Shown: positions 1 through 9,351, counted from the stretch's first letter. The stretch is 64,000 nt of DNA from Candidatus Formimonas warabiya (GCF_002777255.1 NZ_CP017634.1:3856903-3920902), one strand, 5' to 3'. Numbers and translations: made by a program. The notes: a model not told the origin generated them from the letters alone.

Positions 1-1329
1 GCCGAAAGCTGGGCGATTCCCGTCGGCCCCTATGTGATCTGCTGCAACAACATGACGAACATTATTTTTATGCGCCAATTGGAAGAGGCCCTGCTCAAAG
101 CTCTTCCTTATATTGTCAAGGTAGTGGGCGGCGATGCTTCCCTCTATAACCTAAAGGAAAATTTATTGCTCACCTCCTCGGGGGATAAACAAATCCAAGA
201 AGACGTCCTGGGGGAGGATCTTAAAAACCTTCTCGCGGAGAGAAAACCCTTTGTCAAATTCTCCGACAGTGTCGAAGGCGCTATGAAAGTCTATATTCCT
301 GTGACCCATGGTTTCGGTCTGGTTTTGAGCAACGAAACGGCAATTTTGCGTAACAAAAAGCTTTACCATGAGTTGAAAAAGAGCAAGAGCATCCGCTATA
401 CCCTGGATGACCTGATCGGTAACAGCCGGCATATCCAAAATATCAAATCTATGGTCGAATGCGCTTCTAATGCCCTCTCCAATGTCTTAATCATGGGCGA
501 GACAGGCACCGGAAAGGAAATCATCGCCCAGGCGATCCACGCCCACAGCCCCCGGGCAAATAAGCCTTTTATCGCCATCAACTGCGGCGCTCTGCCCGCC
601 AGCTTGATCGAAAGCCAGCTTTTCGGCTATAAACAGGGAGCCTTTACAGGCGCCAGCACCCAGGGTCAGGCGGGCATCTTTGAACGGGCCAACGGGGGAA
701 CGGTTCTCCTGGACGAAATCGGGGAAATGGACCTGGAACTCCAGACCAAACTGCTGCGGGTGCTCCAGGAAAGAACCGTCACCCGGATCGGCAGCGTGGA
801 ACCTATCCAGTTGAATGTGCGCATTATTTCTACCACCAACCGGGATTTATATCAGGCCATCAAAGAAAAAAGCTTCCGGGAAGATCTTTTCTTCCGCCTC
901 AATGTGGTGAACATCAACGTACCGCCCCTCAGGGAGAGAAAAGAAGACCTGCCTATTTTAGTCAAACATTTCATCAACAAATTTGAGCTAGAGACCGGGA
1001 AGACGGTGCACGGTATTACGCCTGCCGCTCTGAATATCTTGCAGCAGTATTCCTGGCGGGGAAATGTCCGAGAACTGGAAAACTGCATTGAGCGGGCTTT
1101 TAATTTTATCAGAAACGATAGTAAAATCGATTGCGCGCACCTTCCCGAATATATCATGGACGCCATGGCGTACAGCGACAGCAATGATATTGATCTCAAA
1201 AAAGCCATCCGGGATGCGGAAAAAAGGGTGATCTCCAAAGCCTTAAAAATCACCAACGGAGACAAAAAGCAGGCTGCCGTCCTCCTGGGCATCAGCGATA
1301 CCACCCTCTGGCGTAAGCTTGACACCTAA
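1..1329 (+). CDS. sigma-54-dependent transcriptional activator (5' end outside window)
   Basis: The reading frame is open from the first base, so the N-terminus lies outside the window. The visible part has a short linker/sensor end, then a complete AAA+ sigma-54 interaction domain: Walker A GETGTGKE near nt 496-519, the sigma-54 contact loop GAFTGA near nt 638-655, and LLDEIGEM as Walker B. It ends with a Fis-type helix-turn-helix (QAAVLLGISDTTLWRKL). Such proteins bind upstream sites and remodel sigma-54 polymerase at -24/-12 promoters. It converges on the abfD-thl operon, whose promoter is of exactly this type, so it is the likely activator of that operon (inference). The sensor domain cannot be read from here. 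Confidence 0.93.
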   Translation, partial: AESWAIPVGPYVICCNNMTNIIFMRQLEEALLKALPYIVKVVGGDASLYNLKENLLLTSSGDKQIQEDVLGEDLKNLLAERKPFVKFSDSVEGAMKVYIPVTHGFGLVLSNETAILRNKKLYHELKKSKSIRYTLDDLIGNSRHIQNIKSMVECASNALSNVLIMGETGTGKEIIAQAIHAHSPRANKPFIAINCGALPASLIESQLFGYKQGAFTGASTQGQAGIFERANGGTVLLDEIGEMDLELQTKLLRVLQERTVTRIGSVEPIQLNVRIISTTNRDLYQAIKEKSFREDLFFRLNVVNINVPPLRERKEDLPILVKHFINKFELETGKTVHGITPAALNILQQYSWRGNVRELENCIERAFNFIRNDSKIDCAHLPEYIMDAMAYSDSNDIDLKKAIRDAEKRVISKALKITNGDKKQAAVLLGISDTTLWRKLDT

Positions 1330-1369
1330 AGTACGATCCGGGTTATGGAAGGGCAGGTCCTCGTCGGCA

Positions 1370-1390
1370 GGCAAGGACCTGTTCCTTGCC
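1370..1390. terminator. hairpin between convergent genes, possible terminator
   Basis: GGCAAGGA and TCCTTGCC form a perfect 8-bp stem with a 5-nt loop. It lies between the 3' ends of the activator gene and thl. There is no clear T-run on either side, so terminator function is uncertain. Confidence 0.3.
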
Positions 1391-1448
1391 ATATGTCCGG
1401 GGATACTTTGCTCTTCCTGATGGCCGGCTGCAAGAATAGACCGGGGAT

Positions 1449-2630
1449 TTAGCACCTTTCCACCACCAGGGCGGTTCCTTGGCCGCCTCCCACGCAAAGC
1501 CCGGCCAGTCCATAGCGGGACTTCCGTTTTTGCATCTCGTGCAGCAACGTCACCAGGATTCTGGCGCCGCTGCCCCCGATGGGATGGCCCAGGGCAATGG
1601 CGCCGCCGTTTACATTGACCTTGGACATGTCAAGATCAAGCTCCCGGCATACAGCTACGGATTGTGCGGCGAAAGCCTCGTTCAGTTCCACCAAGTCCAG
1701 ATCCGCCTTGTTCAGGTTGGCCTTTTTTAAAGCCTTACGCACCGCTTCCACAGGCCCCATTCCCATTACCAGAGGCGCGACACCGACAGAAGCCCAGCTT
1801 ACCACTCTGGCCATGGGGGCTAGGTTCAGTTCCTGCAATTTTTTCGGGGAAACCAGCAGCACCCCTGCCGCCCCGTCGTTGATTCCGGAAGCGTTGGCGG
1901 CAGTAACCGTGCCGTCTTTCTTAAAGGCGGGGGATAAGGAGGAGATCGCCTCCAGGGTTACGCCGGCCCGGGGAAATTCATCCACCGCAAAATTAACCTT
2001 TTCCTTTTTTACTTTGACAGGCACGGGCACAATCTCCTCTTTGAATCTTCCTTCTTTCATGGCTATTTCCGCCTTAATTTGGCTGGCGACGGCAAATTCA
2101 TCCTGCTCCCGCCGGGTGATCAGGTATCGTTCCGCCACAGCCTCCGCCGTCAACCCCATGTGCACGTTTTCCCAGGCACACCACAGCCCATCCTTGATCA
2201 TGGTATCGACCAGGGGGGCGTCGCCCATGCGCAGGCCGCTGCGCACTCCCTCCATCACATAAGGCGCCCGGCTCATGTTTTCCATCCCCCCGGCAATCAC
2301 CACATCCCTTTCTCTCAGGGCAATCGCCTTAGCGCCCAAGATGACCGCCTCCAGGCCGGAAGCGCAGACCCTGTTTACGGTCAGGGCCGGCACTTCTACA
2401 GGCAGTCCCGCTTTAAGAGCGGCTTGGCGGGCAGGATTTTGCCCCAAACCGGCCTGAATCACGTTGCCCAGATAGACATCTTCTACTTCTTCTTGGGGCA
2501 CCCCTGTTTTTGCCAACAGCCCTTTAATGACAGCGGCCCCTAAATCCACGGCCGGAACAGGCATCAGAGAACCTAAATACTTGCCGATGGCCGTGCGCAA
2601 GGCAGCGACAATGTAAATCTCCCCACTCAT
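1449..2630 (-). CDS. thl: acetyl-CoA C-acetyltransferase (thiolase)
   Basis: Thiolase II family, 393 aa, the usual length. It interconverts acetoacetyl-CoA plus CoA and two acetyl-CoA in the cytoplasm. All three catalytic sites are present: Cys89 in NRVCASG, His349 in GHPIGGSG, and Cys379 in CVGGGQG. It is the last gene of the leftward abfD-por-hbd-crt-thl operon and would complete conversion of crotonyl-CoA to acetyl-CoA, or the reverse for butyrate-type synthesis. Transcription from the upstream sigma-54 promoter must cross the insertion element in porB, so expression may be reduced or come from another promoter. Confidence 0.95.
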   Translation of the reverse strand: MSGEIYIVAALRTAIGKYLGSLMPVPAVDLGAAVIKGLLAKTGVPQEEVEDVYLGNVIQAGLGQNPARQAALKAGLPVEVPALTVNRVCASGLEAVILGAKAIALRERDVVIAGGMENMSRAPYVMEGVRSGLRMGDAPLVDTMIKDGLWCAWENVHMGLTAEAVAERYLITRREQDEFAVASQIKAEIAMKEGRFKEEIVPVPVKVKKEKVNFAVDEFPRAGVTLEAISSLSPAFKKDGTVTAANASGINDGAAGVLLVSPKKLQELNLAPMARVVSWASVGVAPLVMGMGPVEAVRKALKKANLNKADLDLVELNEAFAAQSVAVCRELDLDMSKVNVNGGAIALGHPIGGSGARILVTLLHEMQKRKSRYGLAGLCVGGGQGTALVVERC

Positions 2631-2663
2631 TTTTATCCCCTCGCTTATTGTTTTCTTTCGGCT

Positions 2664-3428
2664 TCACTTAAAACTGGGCACCCTTTTTTCCCCGAAGGCC
2701 TTCATGCCTTCCTTTTGCTCCCCGCTGGAAAAGCACAGGCCGAAACCTTCCGCTTCGAAGCGTAAAGCCCGCGCCATATCCATATTTAATCCATGGACCA
2801 CCAGTTGTTTGGTCTGTTTTACGGCAAAGGGACTCTTCGTGCAGATGCATTGGGCCAATTTTTCCGCCTCTTCCAGCACATAGGGCACAACTTTATTGAC
2901 CAGGCCAATGCGCCAGGCCTCTTCCGCAGGGATGGTCCCGCCGCTTAACAAAAGCTCCAAACCCAGGCCTTTCCCCACCAGGCGGGGCAGTCTTTGGGTC
3001 CCCCCAAAACCCGGGGTAATGCCCAGTCCCACTTCAGGCTGGCCAAACCTGGCATGCTCCGCGGCATACCTGATATCACAGGCCAGGGCAAGCTCGCACC
3101 CTCCGCCCAGGGCAAAACCATTGACCGCGGCAATCACCGGTTTATCGGTGGTCTCCACCATGGTAAATACCTCATCGCCCAAAAGAGCAAATCTTTTCGC
3201 TTCTTCCGGGGTCATCCCCTCCATTTCTCTGATATCGGCCCCGGCCACAAAGGCCTTGTCCCCGGACCCGGTAATAATGATCACCTGTACCTGCTCATTG
3301 CTTCGGAGCTCAACAAGGGCCATTTTTAATTCCTCCAGCGTTTGCCGGTTCAACGCATTCAGGGCGTGGGGACGGTGAATGGTCAGAATCCCTGTTCCAT
3401 CTTTGATTTCAATTAGAATATTGTTCAC
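2664..3428 (-). CDS. crt: enoyl-CoA hydratase (crotonase)
   Basis: Crotonase family, 254 aa from a GTG start whose first bases overlap the hbd stop (GTGA, 4-nt overlap). AGGAGGGG lies just upstream, so the longer frame inside hbd is not used. The oxyanion-hole and catalytic regions are visible: AFVAGADIREM, NGFALGGGCELALACD with the family Glu, and GFGGTQRL. It hydrates crotonyl-CoA to 3-hydroxybutyryl-CoA. It sits between hbd and thl, the standard C4 beta-oxidation order. Confidence 0.94.
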   Translation of the reverse strand: MNNILIEIKDGTGILTIHRPHALNALNRQTLEELKMALVELRSNEQVQVIIITGSGDKAFVAGADIREMEGMTPEEAKRFALLGDEVFTMVETTDKPVIAAVNGFALGGGCELALACDIRYAAEHARFGQPEVGLGITPGFGGTQRLPRLVGKGLGLELLLSGGTIPAEEAWRIGLVNKVVPYVLEEAEKLAQCICTKSPFAVKQTKQLVVHGLNMDMARALRFEAEGFGLCFSSGEQKEGMKAFGEKRVPSFK

Positions 3429-4285
3429 TTCGTCCCCTCCTGGTAGCTGTAAAATCCCCTGCCGGACTTGACGCCCAGCCAGCCGGCCCGCACATAAGAA
3501 CACAGCAGAGGACAGGGGCGATACTTGTCGTCGCCCAGCTGTTCATGAAGAATCTCCATGATCGCTAAACAGGTATCCAAGCCGATCAAATCGGCCAGGG
3601 CCAGAGGTCCCATGGGATGATTGGCGCCAAATTTCATTACGCTGTCGATGGCTTTCACGTCGGCTACACTTTCATATACCGAATAGACCGCTTCATTAAT
3701 CATGGGAATCAGGATGCGGTTAAGGGCAAATCCGGGGCTATCCTGAACCACCACGGGAACTTTCCCCAGCTTCACGGTGATATCATACACCATCTGATAG
3801 GTTTCCTCTGAAGTTTGCAGCGCCTTGATAATTTCTACCAGTTTCATCACCGGCACAGGATTCATAAAATGCATGCCAATCACTTTTTCCGGCCGTTTCG
3901 TGCAGCTGGCCAACTCCGTAATGGGAATCGACGAGGTGTTTGTGGCCAGTATGGCTTCCGGCGCAAGATAGGGCTCCACCTTCCCAAAGATCTTCTTTTT
4001 AATTTCCATGTTCTCAGTAGCGGCTTCCATCACCAAGGCGGCTTCTCCTGCTCTGGTGAGATCCAGGGTCGGCTCCAGATGATGCAGGATTTCCGCCATG
4101 GTTTCTGCCGTCATCTTTTCTTTTTCCACCAGTTTTTTTAACCTGCCCGTGATATTGCTGATGGACTTATCCAGGTACTCCGTGCTGATATCGTTAAGCA
4201 AGACTTGATATCCATTCTGGGCAAAAACCTGGGCAATCCCGCTACCCATTTGACCGGCGCCGATTACCATTATCTTGACACACAT
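3425..4285 (-). CDS. hbd: 3-hydroxybutyryl-CoA dehydrogenase
   Basis: 286 aa, the normal length of the single-domain bacterial enzyme. The N-terminal Rossmann motif is IGAGQMGSGIAQVFA. The family motifs NTSSIPITELA and GMHFMNPVPVMKLVE and the C-terminal helical domain (FALNRILIPMINEA, NHPMGPLALADLIGLD) are intact. It oxidises 3-hydroxybutyryl-CoA to acetoacetyl-CoA with NAD(P). It is translationally coupled to crt. It is the first intact gene downstream of the IS-disrupted porB and so the first exposed to polarity. Confidence 0.95.
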   Translation of the reverse strand: MCVKIMVIGAGQMGSGIAQVFAQNGYQVLLNDISTEYLDKSISNITGRLKKLVEKEKMTAETMAEILHHLEPTLDLTRAGEAALVMEAATENMEIKKKIFGKVEPYLAPEAILATNTSSIPITELASCTKRPEKVIGMHFMNPVPVMKLVEIIKALQTSEETYQMVYDITVKLGKVPVVVQDSPGFALNRILIPMINEAVYSVYESVADVKAIDSVMKFGANHPMGPLALADLIGLDTCLAIMEILHEQLGDDKYRPCPLLCSYVRAGWLGVKSGRGFYSYQEGTK

Positions 4286-4668
4286 GGAAAATTCCTCCTT
4301 TCAGGTACCATCATCTCCTATGGTTCAATTTTGTGCCGGCTCCGGAACCCCGGGTATCGGCACTTTCTTATCTTCTCTAATTGTTTTGTTTAGTTCGTAA
4401 TGTTGGCCCAGTGGTCGTCCACCTGTTTTTGCAGTTTTTCAATTTCCTGTTCCGGCAGGTGCCGGTAGCGCCCCTGACCCTTGAGATATTCCTGGACCGG
4501 TTTTCTGTTCTTGATCACTTTGGATACTTTATATGTGCCGTTCTCGTATTCCGCCAGTTCCCATACGCCGCTTTCCACCGCCATCCGGGCCATTTCCACT
4601 GTTTTTGCCGTGTCGGTACCCCAGCCCGAGGGGCAGGGAGCCAGCACATGGATAAAAGCAGGTCCTTT

Positions 4669-4675
4669 GATTTCC
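4669..4675. repeat. target site duplication, left copy (GATTTCC)
   Basis: Seven bases repeated directly at 6380-6386, immediately outside the inverted ends of the insertion element. One copy completes the porB reading frame. Confidence 0.9.
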
Positions 4676-4704
4676 AAGGGCACTGAAAAAGTCCATTCGC
4701 ATAA

Positions 4705-4739
4705 GCGGGATGGATTTTTTCATATATTTTTGGTATAAT
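4705..4739 (+). promoter_or_regulatory. transposase promoter with extended -10
   Basis: TGGTATAAT at about 4731-4739 is an extended -10 element, 39 nt before the transposase start. The -35 region is AT-rich and weak. The promoter lies inside the element near its left end. Confidence 0.55.
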
Positions 4740-4777
4740 TATGCATAGAAAGAAAGGATGGATGGGAGCGGGAGAGA

Positions 4778-6253
4778 ATGCTGAGGGACAACAGTCAAAT
4801 GCAATTGTCCTTGTCACCATATCAAGGGCTTTATGATATCGTGGTTCCCCAAGAACACCTGTTGCGAAAAATCAAAGAGCATATAGATTTCAGCTTTGTG
4901 AATCCCATGTTGCGGAAACAGTATTGTGAAAACTTCGGGCGCCCGGCTAAGGAGCCGGAGATGATGTTCAAGCTGATGTTTTTGAAAAAAATGTACGATT
5001 TGTCTGACGAAAAGCTAATAAGTGGCGCGCAGACCGACATGGCATACAAATACTTTCTGGATTTAGACCCAGAAGCTGAAATGATAGATCCAAGTTTGCT
5101 CACAAAATTTCGCAAGACCCGCATTACAGAAGATATTTTGGAAGATATGCTAAGAGAAACCATACGGCAAGGGATAGAAAAAGGAATCATCAAATCCACA
5201 GCGATCATAGTGGATTCTACCCATACAAACTCGGCGGCACGGCCCAAAACGGTCACACAGGTACTGAGAGAACTTAGCAAACAATTCCGCAGAAAGATTT
5301 ACCGTGAGATGATAGAGCTTTCCGAAAAGTTTCCGGAAAAGCCAAGCGAAACCGCAGAATTGGCGGAGGAAATCGAATATACATACCACTTGCTTGAAAA
5401 TGTCAAAGAGGACATACTGCAAAGCGAGAAAATTTCGCTGATTGAACTGTATGAGCGCATTAAGGAATTGCTGGACACACAGCGTATTCGTGAAATACGT
5501 TCCAAAAACGATGAGGATGCCCGCTTTGGGCACAAAACGGCAACCAGTACATTTTTCGGTTATAAAAGCCATCTGGCTATGAGCGAAGAGCGGATCATAA
5601 CAGGCATTGAAGTCACACACGGTGGAGAAGCGGATTGCAAGCAACTTCCGGCACTACTTGAAAAATCCCAAAACAATGGTGTTGAGGTTAAGGAAATTAT
5701 TGGCGACATGGCGTATGTCAGCGAAGATAACCTTGATACTTGCGAAGAAGACGGCGTGATGCTTTTCGCTAAAACGAATTCCGCTGTGGCGGCTGCTGCC
5801 GCCTCGTCGCTGGATGAAGGTTTTTCTTTCAACAAAGATGCCGGATTGTTACAATGTCCGGCAGGGGAATTGGCTATGCGTGTTGAAAAAAGGGCCGCAG
5901 AGAATGGGAATACCTATTTGAGATATGTGTTTAGCAAAGTCAAGTGCCGAAAATGCCCGCTATGGGAGCAGTGCCGTGTTGGGAAATCAAAAGCGAAAGA
6001 ACGGAGTTACAGCATCACGCAGCCGAACGAGAAAAACCGCCTAAGACTTGAATTTGAAGCCGGTGAATACTTCCGTGAACGGCTGAAAATCCGGCACCGT
6101 ATTGAAGAAAAAAACGGTGAAATGAAAGTGGCGCACGGTCTTGGCAAAGCCGATTCCGTGGGGCTTGACGCCATGCGATTACAAACGTATTTTACAGCGT
6201 TTGTGGTAAATGTGAAGCGGATAGTTAAGCTTTCCGCACTAAATCCGGCCTGA
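4778..6253 (+). CDS. IS1182-family DDE transposase
   Basis: 491 aa, full length. It has the N-terminal IS1182 region (PEMMFKLMFLKKMYDLSDEKLI) and a DDE catalytic core: first Asp in IIVDSTHTN, second in IIGDMAYVS, Glu in HRIEEKNGEMK. A Cys-rich insert (CRKCPLWEQC) is typical of the family. The protein catalyses cut-and-join of its own element. No frameshift or internal stop is present, so the element may still move. Confidence 0.95.
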   Translation: MLRDNSQMQLSLSPYQGLYDIVVPQEHLLRKIKEHIDFSFVNPMLRKQYCENFGRPAKEPEMMFKLMFLKKMYDLSDEKLISGAQTDMAYKYFLDLDPEAEMIDPSLLTKFRKTRITEDILEDMLRETIRQGIEKGIIKSTAIIVDSTHTNSAARPKTVTQVLRELSKQFRRKIYREMIELSEKFPEKPSETAELAEEIEYTYHLLENVKEDILQSEKISLIELYERIKELLDTQRIREIRSKNDEDARFGHKTATSTFFGYKSHLAMSEERIITGIEVTHGGEADCKQLPALLEKSQNNGVEVKEIIGDMAYVSEDNLDTCEEDGVMLFAKTNSAVAAAAASSLDEGFSFNKDAGLLQCPAGELAMRVEKRAAENGNTYLRYVFSKVKCRKCPLWEQCRVGKSKAKERSYSITQPNEKNRLRLEFEAGEYFRERLKIRHRIEEKNGEMKVAHGLGKADSVGLDAMRLQTYFTAFVVNVKRIVKLSALNPA

Positions 6254-6379
6254 TTGGGGCTGCTTTTTTATTTCAAGCGAAACCCAACAAATTTTCCGCT
6301 TATTCCTACGAAAATTACAACGCATATTTATGCACTGAGAAATCCCCGTCTCTAAAAACGGGGATTTTTCAGTGCCCTT

Positions 6380-6386
6380 GATTTCC
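6380..6386. repeat. target site duplication, right copy (GATTTCC)
   Basis: Direct repeat of 4669-4675, adjoining the right inverted repeat of the insertion element. Confidence 0.9.
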
Positions 6387-6972
6387 TTGGCTTTGCGGAT
6401 ATTTTCCATGTACTCTCTGGGGTGGGAGATGCTGGCCCGGGCGGCATAGGGAATATTGTGGGCCGCCATGATCCTAACTAGGTCTTTCTTGGGCTTATCT
6501 TCCCACATCTGATTGCGCCCCACCGGAGTGGTTGTTGTTCTGGCTCCGTAGGGCGTTTCGCTGCTTCTCTGACCGCCGGTATTCATATAAGCCTCATTGT
6601 CATAGCAGATATAAACAAAATTTTCTCCTCTTTCCACCGCGCCGGACAGGGCCTGAATCCCAATGTCTGCGGTGCCCCCGTCCCCGGCTACGCCTAAGAC
6701 GGTGATATCTTCCTTGCCCTGAACCTTCAGTGCGGCAACCAATCCGGAAACTGCCGAAGCCGTACAGGGAAAAGCCGTTGATACCAACGGAATATTTACT
6801 GCCATCTGGGGAAAAAAGCCGGATACCGCCATCATGCAGCCGGCCGGCAGCACCATCACGGTGTTTTTGCCCAAAACCTTTAAGGCCATCCTAAGGGCGA
6901 TAATTCCTCCACAGCCGGCACAGGCCATAGTGCCATACAGAAGCTCTTCTTGTGTTACATCCTGCAATCTCA

Positions 6973-8157
6973 TCATTCGTACCACCTCAACCCAATGTAC
7001 TCAACGGCCTGGTTCCCTTGGCCTGTATTGCCGATATCCAGCAGTTGCCGATAGATTTTATCCAGGTCGTCGGCTGTCACGTCTCTCCCCCCAAGTCCGG
7101 CGATATAGTTGACGGCCGGAGGATTGATTCTGTTGTTGTAGAGGGCTGCTTTCACATCAGAGAAAAGGGGCCCCTCAAAGCCGAAAGAGTTGCTCCGGTC
7201 GATCACCCCGATCGCCCGGGCGCCTTTCAAGGTCTCGCACAGTTCTTTTTGGGGAAACGGCCGGTAAAGTCTGATTTTGGCCAGCCCTACCTTGTGCCCT
7301 TGTGCGCGCAAGTTGTCGACCACCTCTTTGGCCGTGCTGCTCAAAGAACCCATGGTCACAAGCACGGCGTCGGCATCGGCGCATTGGTAGTTCTCCACTA
7401 CGCCGCCATAGCTCCGCCCTACCAGTCGGCCATATTCCGCATCCGCCTTGTTCCATTCATCCTTGGCCTTTTGAATCGCCTGTTCCTGCAGGTATCGCAT
7501 TTCCATGTACAGGTTTGGCGCCATCCCGGCCGAGACGGTAATGGGGTGGTTCACGTCCACTGCGTCCGCCAGCCTGAAGGGAGGCAGAAAGGCGTCGATG
7601 GCGCTCTGCTCAGGCAACTCGACAACTTCATCGGTATGGGAAAGCACGAAGGCATCCAGGCAAACCATGACCGGCGTGAGAATATCCTGATTTTCCGCTA
7701 CCTTAAAGCACTGGATGGTGGTATCCAGGGCTTCCTGAGCACTTTCCACATGGATCTGCATCCAGCCTGCATCCCGGGTGGACATGCAGTCCTGATGGTC
7801 CAGCCAAATCGTCCAGGGGGCGCTGATGGCCCGGTTGGCATTGGCCATGACCACAGGCCTTCTGGCGCCACTGGTAAACTGCATCATTTCGTACATGTAT
7901 AAAAGTCCCTGAGAGGAGGTGGCCGTAAAGACCCTGGCCCCCGCACAGGACGCAGTGTAGCAGGCGGTCATGGCCGTATGCTCCGATTCAACCTTGACAA
8001 ACTCCGCATCCATCTCGCCATTGCTGATGAATTCACTGATTTGTTCCACAATCTTGGTCTGCGGGGTGATGGGATAAGCTGCCACAACCTGGGCCCGGGC
8101 CAGCTTTACACCGTATGCGACCGCATAATTTCCGTTTAAAAATAATCTTTTTCCCAT
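6973..8157 (-). CDS. porA: pyruvate-type 2-oxoacid:ferredoxin oxidoreductase, alpha subunit
   Basis: 394 aa. It carries the alpha-subunit signatures AAYPITPQTKIVEQ, FVKVESEHTAMTAC, ATSSQGLLYMYEM and WLDHQDCMSTRDAGWMQ, and a C-terminal domain II-like part (VLVTMGSLSSTAKEVVD). The pattern is closest to PorA of four-subunit pyruvate or 2-oxoisovalerate enzymes; substrate is not settled by sequence. With gamma, delta and beta it would interconvert a 2-oxoacid plus CoA with acyl-CoA, CO2 and reduced ferredoxin. Its stop overlaps the porB start. Confidence 0.92.
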   Translation of the reverse strand: MGKRLFLNGNYAVAYGVKLARAQVVAAYPITPQTKIVEQISEFISNGEMDAEFVKVESEHTAMTACYTASCAGARVFTATSSQGLLYMYEMMQFTSGARRPVVMANANRAISAPWTIWLDHQDCMSTRDAGWMQIHVESAQEALDTTIQCFKVAENQDILTPVMVCLDAFVLSHTDEVVELPEQSAIDAFLPPFRLADAVDVNHPITVSAGMAPNLYMEMRYLQEQAIQKAKDEWNKADAEYGRLVGRSYGGVVENYQCADADAVLVTMGSLSSTAKEVVDNLRAQGHKVGLAKIRLYRPFPQKELCETLKGARAIGVIDRSNSFGFEGPLFSDVKAALYNNRINPPAVNYIAGLGGRDVTADDLDKIYRQLLDIGNTGQGNQAVEYIGLRWYE

Positions 8158-8161
8158 CCTC

Positions 8162-8452
8162 TTATCCCTCCTTTGCCATGGCTATAGCTTTGCTGGGACA
8201 TTCATTGGCGCAAATCCCGCATCCCTTGCAGAAGTCATAGCTGATTTCCACGCACTTTTCCTGTCTTTTGATCATACCCTCCGGGCAAAACACCCAGCAC
8301 AGCAGGCAATTTTTACATTTTTCCTTGTCCAAAACAGGCTGGAAAACCCGCCAGTTGCCGGTTTGGGTTGTGGGGTGGCCGCCTTCGAAAGCTGCCCCTG
8401 CCGGAAGATCGCCTAATTTGCTTGGATTGGGAATAAACCCCATTTCAGGCAC
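8162..8452 (-). CDS. porD: 2-oxoacid:ferredoxin oxidoreductase, delta (ferredoxin-like) subunit
   Basis: 96 aa with two [4Fe-4S] Cys motifs: CKNCLLCWVFCPEG and CKGCGICANECPSKA. It passes electrons from the TPP site to external ferredoxin. It overlaps the end of porG by 8 nt and is followed by porA after 4 nt, giving the gene order gamma-delta-alpha-beta of PorGDAB enzymes. Confidence 0.92.
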   Translation of the reverse strand: MPEMGFIPNPSKLGDLPAGAAFEGGHPTTQTGNWRVFQPVLDKEKCKNCLLCWVFCPEGMIKRQEKCVEISYDFCKGCGICANECPSKAIAMAKEG

Positions 8453-8990
8453 CCCCTTTGTACTGTTTGTATGCTTCTTCCAAGGCCTTCACGTTCTTCT
8501 CCCCTAATGACCCGCCAAACTGCTCTTTCACCGCATCTTTGAGAAATGCTAATTGAATCACATCAGTGGCGGCACAAAGGGTTCCCAGAATGGTCGTATT
8601 GACAATGGGCCGGCCCAGGGCATTGAGAGAAATGCTGGTGGCGTCTACCGTTACCACCTGGGCCGGGTTCTTGAAGGCAAAATCTTCCGGCTTCTTTTCC
8701 GTGTTGATGATAATCATGCCATTCTCCTTGATGCCTGCGGAGACGTCAACCGTGGTTAAGAGCCCCTCATCAAAAACGATTACAATATCCGGGTGATAAA
8801 CCTGGCTCCTGTTCCTGATTGGTGTGTCACTGATTCTGGTAAAGGACAGCACCGGGGCACCGCGCCGTTCTGCGCCGAAAGCGGGGAAAGCCTGGGCATA
8901 TTTGCCTTCTTTCACAGCCGCGCCGCCGATAATTCCCGCCGCCGTTACGCCGCCCTGTCCTCCTCTGCCATGTATTCTTATCTCTTTCAT
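8445..8990 (-). CDS. porG: 2-oxoacid:ferredoxin oxidoreductase, gamma subunit
   Basis: 181 aa from an ATG preceded by AGGAGGT; the upstream extension in the same frame lacks a ribosome site and is rejected. The N-terminal nucleotide-fold motif IHGRGGQGGVTAAGIIG and AFPAFGAERRGAPVLSFTRIS are hallmarks of the gamma subunit. It is the first por gene of the operon. Confidence 0.92.
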   Translation of the reverse strand: MKEIRIHGRGGQGGVTAAGIIGGAAVKEGKYAQAFPAFGAERRGAPVLSFTRISDTPIRNRSQVYHPDIVIVFDEGLLTTVDVSAGIKENGMIIINTEKKPEDFAFKNPAQVVTVDATSISLNALGRPIVNTTILGTLCAATDVIQLAFLKDAVKEQFGGSLGEKNVKALEEAYKQYKGGA

Positions 8991-9024
8991 CTGTCGACCT
9001 CCTGAAAGTTTTCTTTTGCTAAAT

Positions 9025-9345
9025 TTAGGGAGATCCTGTCCGGGAGCCTGCGCCAAAAAGGATAATCTGATCGGCCACCTCCCGGCTGAGTCTTTCCTCC
9101 CTTACCGCCCTGTCACCAATGATCTCGCCCCGTACGGAAATCCGGTTTTTATGCTGGGAAAAATCGCTCGTCCGGCATGCCGTCGGACATCCGTTCAGGA
9201 TCAATAAACAGGCTACAGGGTCGTCCCCGTCCAGGGAAAATTGAAAAATATGGTCCGGCAGCAGGTCTTTCACCTTTTGTAAAAGGTCCCTTCTGTCAAT
9301 CTCAGGTTTACAACCCCCACAAAAAGCCACAAAAACCCTTTTCAT
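9025..9345 (-). CDS. small cysteine-motif protein, function unknown
   Basis: 106 aa, starting 6 nt after the abfD stop, so probably translationally coupled. It has two paired-Cys sites: CGGCKPEIDR near the N-terminus and NGCPTACRT in the middle. These could bind a metal or Fe-S cluster or act as a thiol redox pair (inference). No signal peptide or membrane segment is seen. I do not recognise a characterised family. Its place between abfD and porG suggests a role with the Fe-S flavoprotein AbfD or in electron transfer. Confidence 0.75.
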   Translation of the reverse strand: MKRVFVAFCGGCKPEIDRRDLLQKVKDLLPDHIFQFSLDGDDPVACLLILNGCPTACRTSDFSQHKNRISVRGEIIGDRAVREERLSREVADQIILFGAGSRTGSP

Positions 9346-9351
9346 AGACCT

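Larger units (their letters stand above)
4676..6379 (+). mobile_element. IS1182-family insertion sequence, complete
   Basis: A 1704-bp element bounded by perfect 15-bp terminal inverted repeats (AAGGGCACTGAAAAA at the left, its complement at the right). It is flanked by the 7-bp direct repeat GATTTCC and carries one intact transposase gene reading rightward. It is inserted in porB, antisense to that gene. The clean ends, intact duplication and uninterrupted transposase suggest a recent insertion. Confidence 0.95.
4390..6976 (-). pseudogene. porB: 2-oxoacid:ferredoxin oxidoreductase beta subunit, split by an insertion sequence
   Basis: The TPP-binding beta subunit of a PorGDAB-type enzyme is in two pieces. 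The N-terminal 199 codons run 6976-6380 (MACAGCGG, GVAGDGGTADIG, NEAYMNTGGQRS). The C-terminal 93 codons run 4668-4390 (GPAFIHVLAPCPSGWG). Removing the element at 4676-6379 and one 7-bp duplication restores one frame of about 291 aa with the junction AKEIKGPA, a normal length. The ATG overlaps the porA stop (ATGA). As it stands the N-terminal piece reads into the element and ends after foreign residues, without the C-terminal part. Assembly of an active oxidoreductase from this locus is therefore unlikely unless a second copy exists. Confidence 0.92.

Noticed and set aside
1479..2543. Long plus-strand frames antisense to thl (and similar frames opposite other genes)
   Set aside because: Shadows produced by codon bias of the real gene; no start signals or family motifs.
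4390..4683. Separate 97-aa gene starting inside the insertion element
   Set aside because: Its frame is simply the 3' end of porB; the GTG lies in the element's inverted repeat and has no ribosome site.
8844..8990. Extension of porG upstream to 9056
   Set aside because: The ATG at 8990 has AGGAGGT at proper spacing and the conserved N-terminus starts there.
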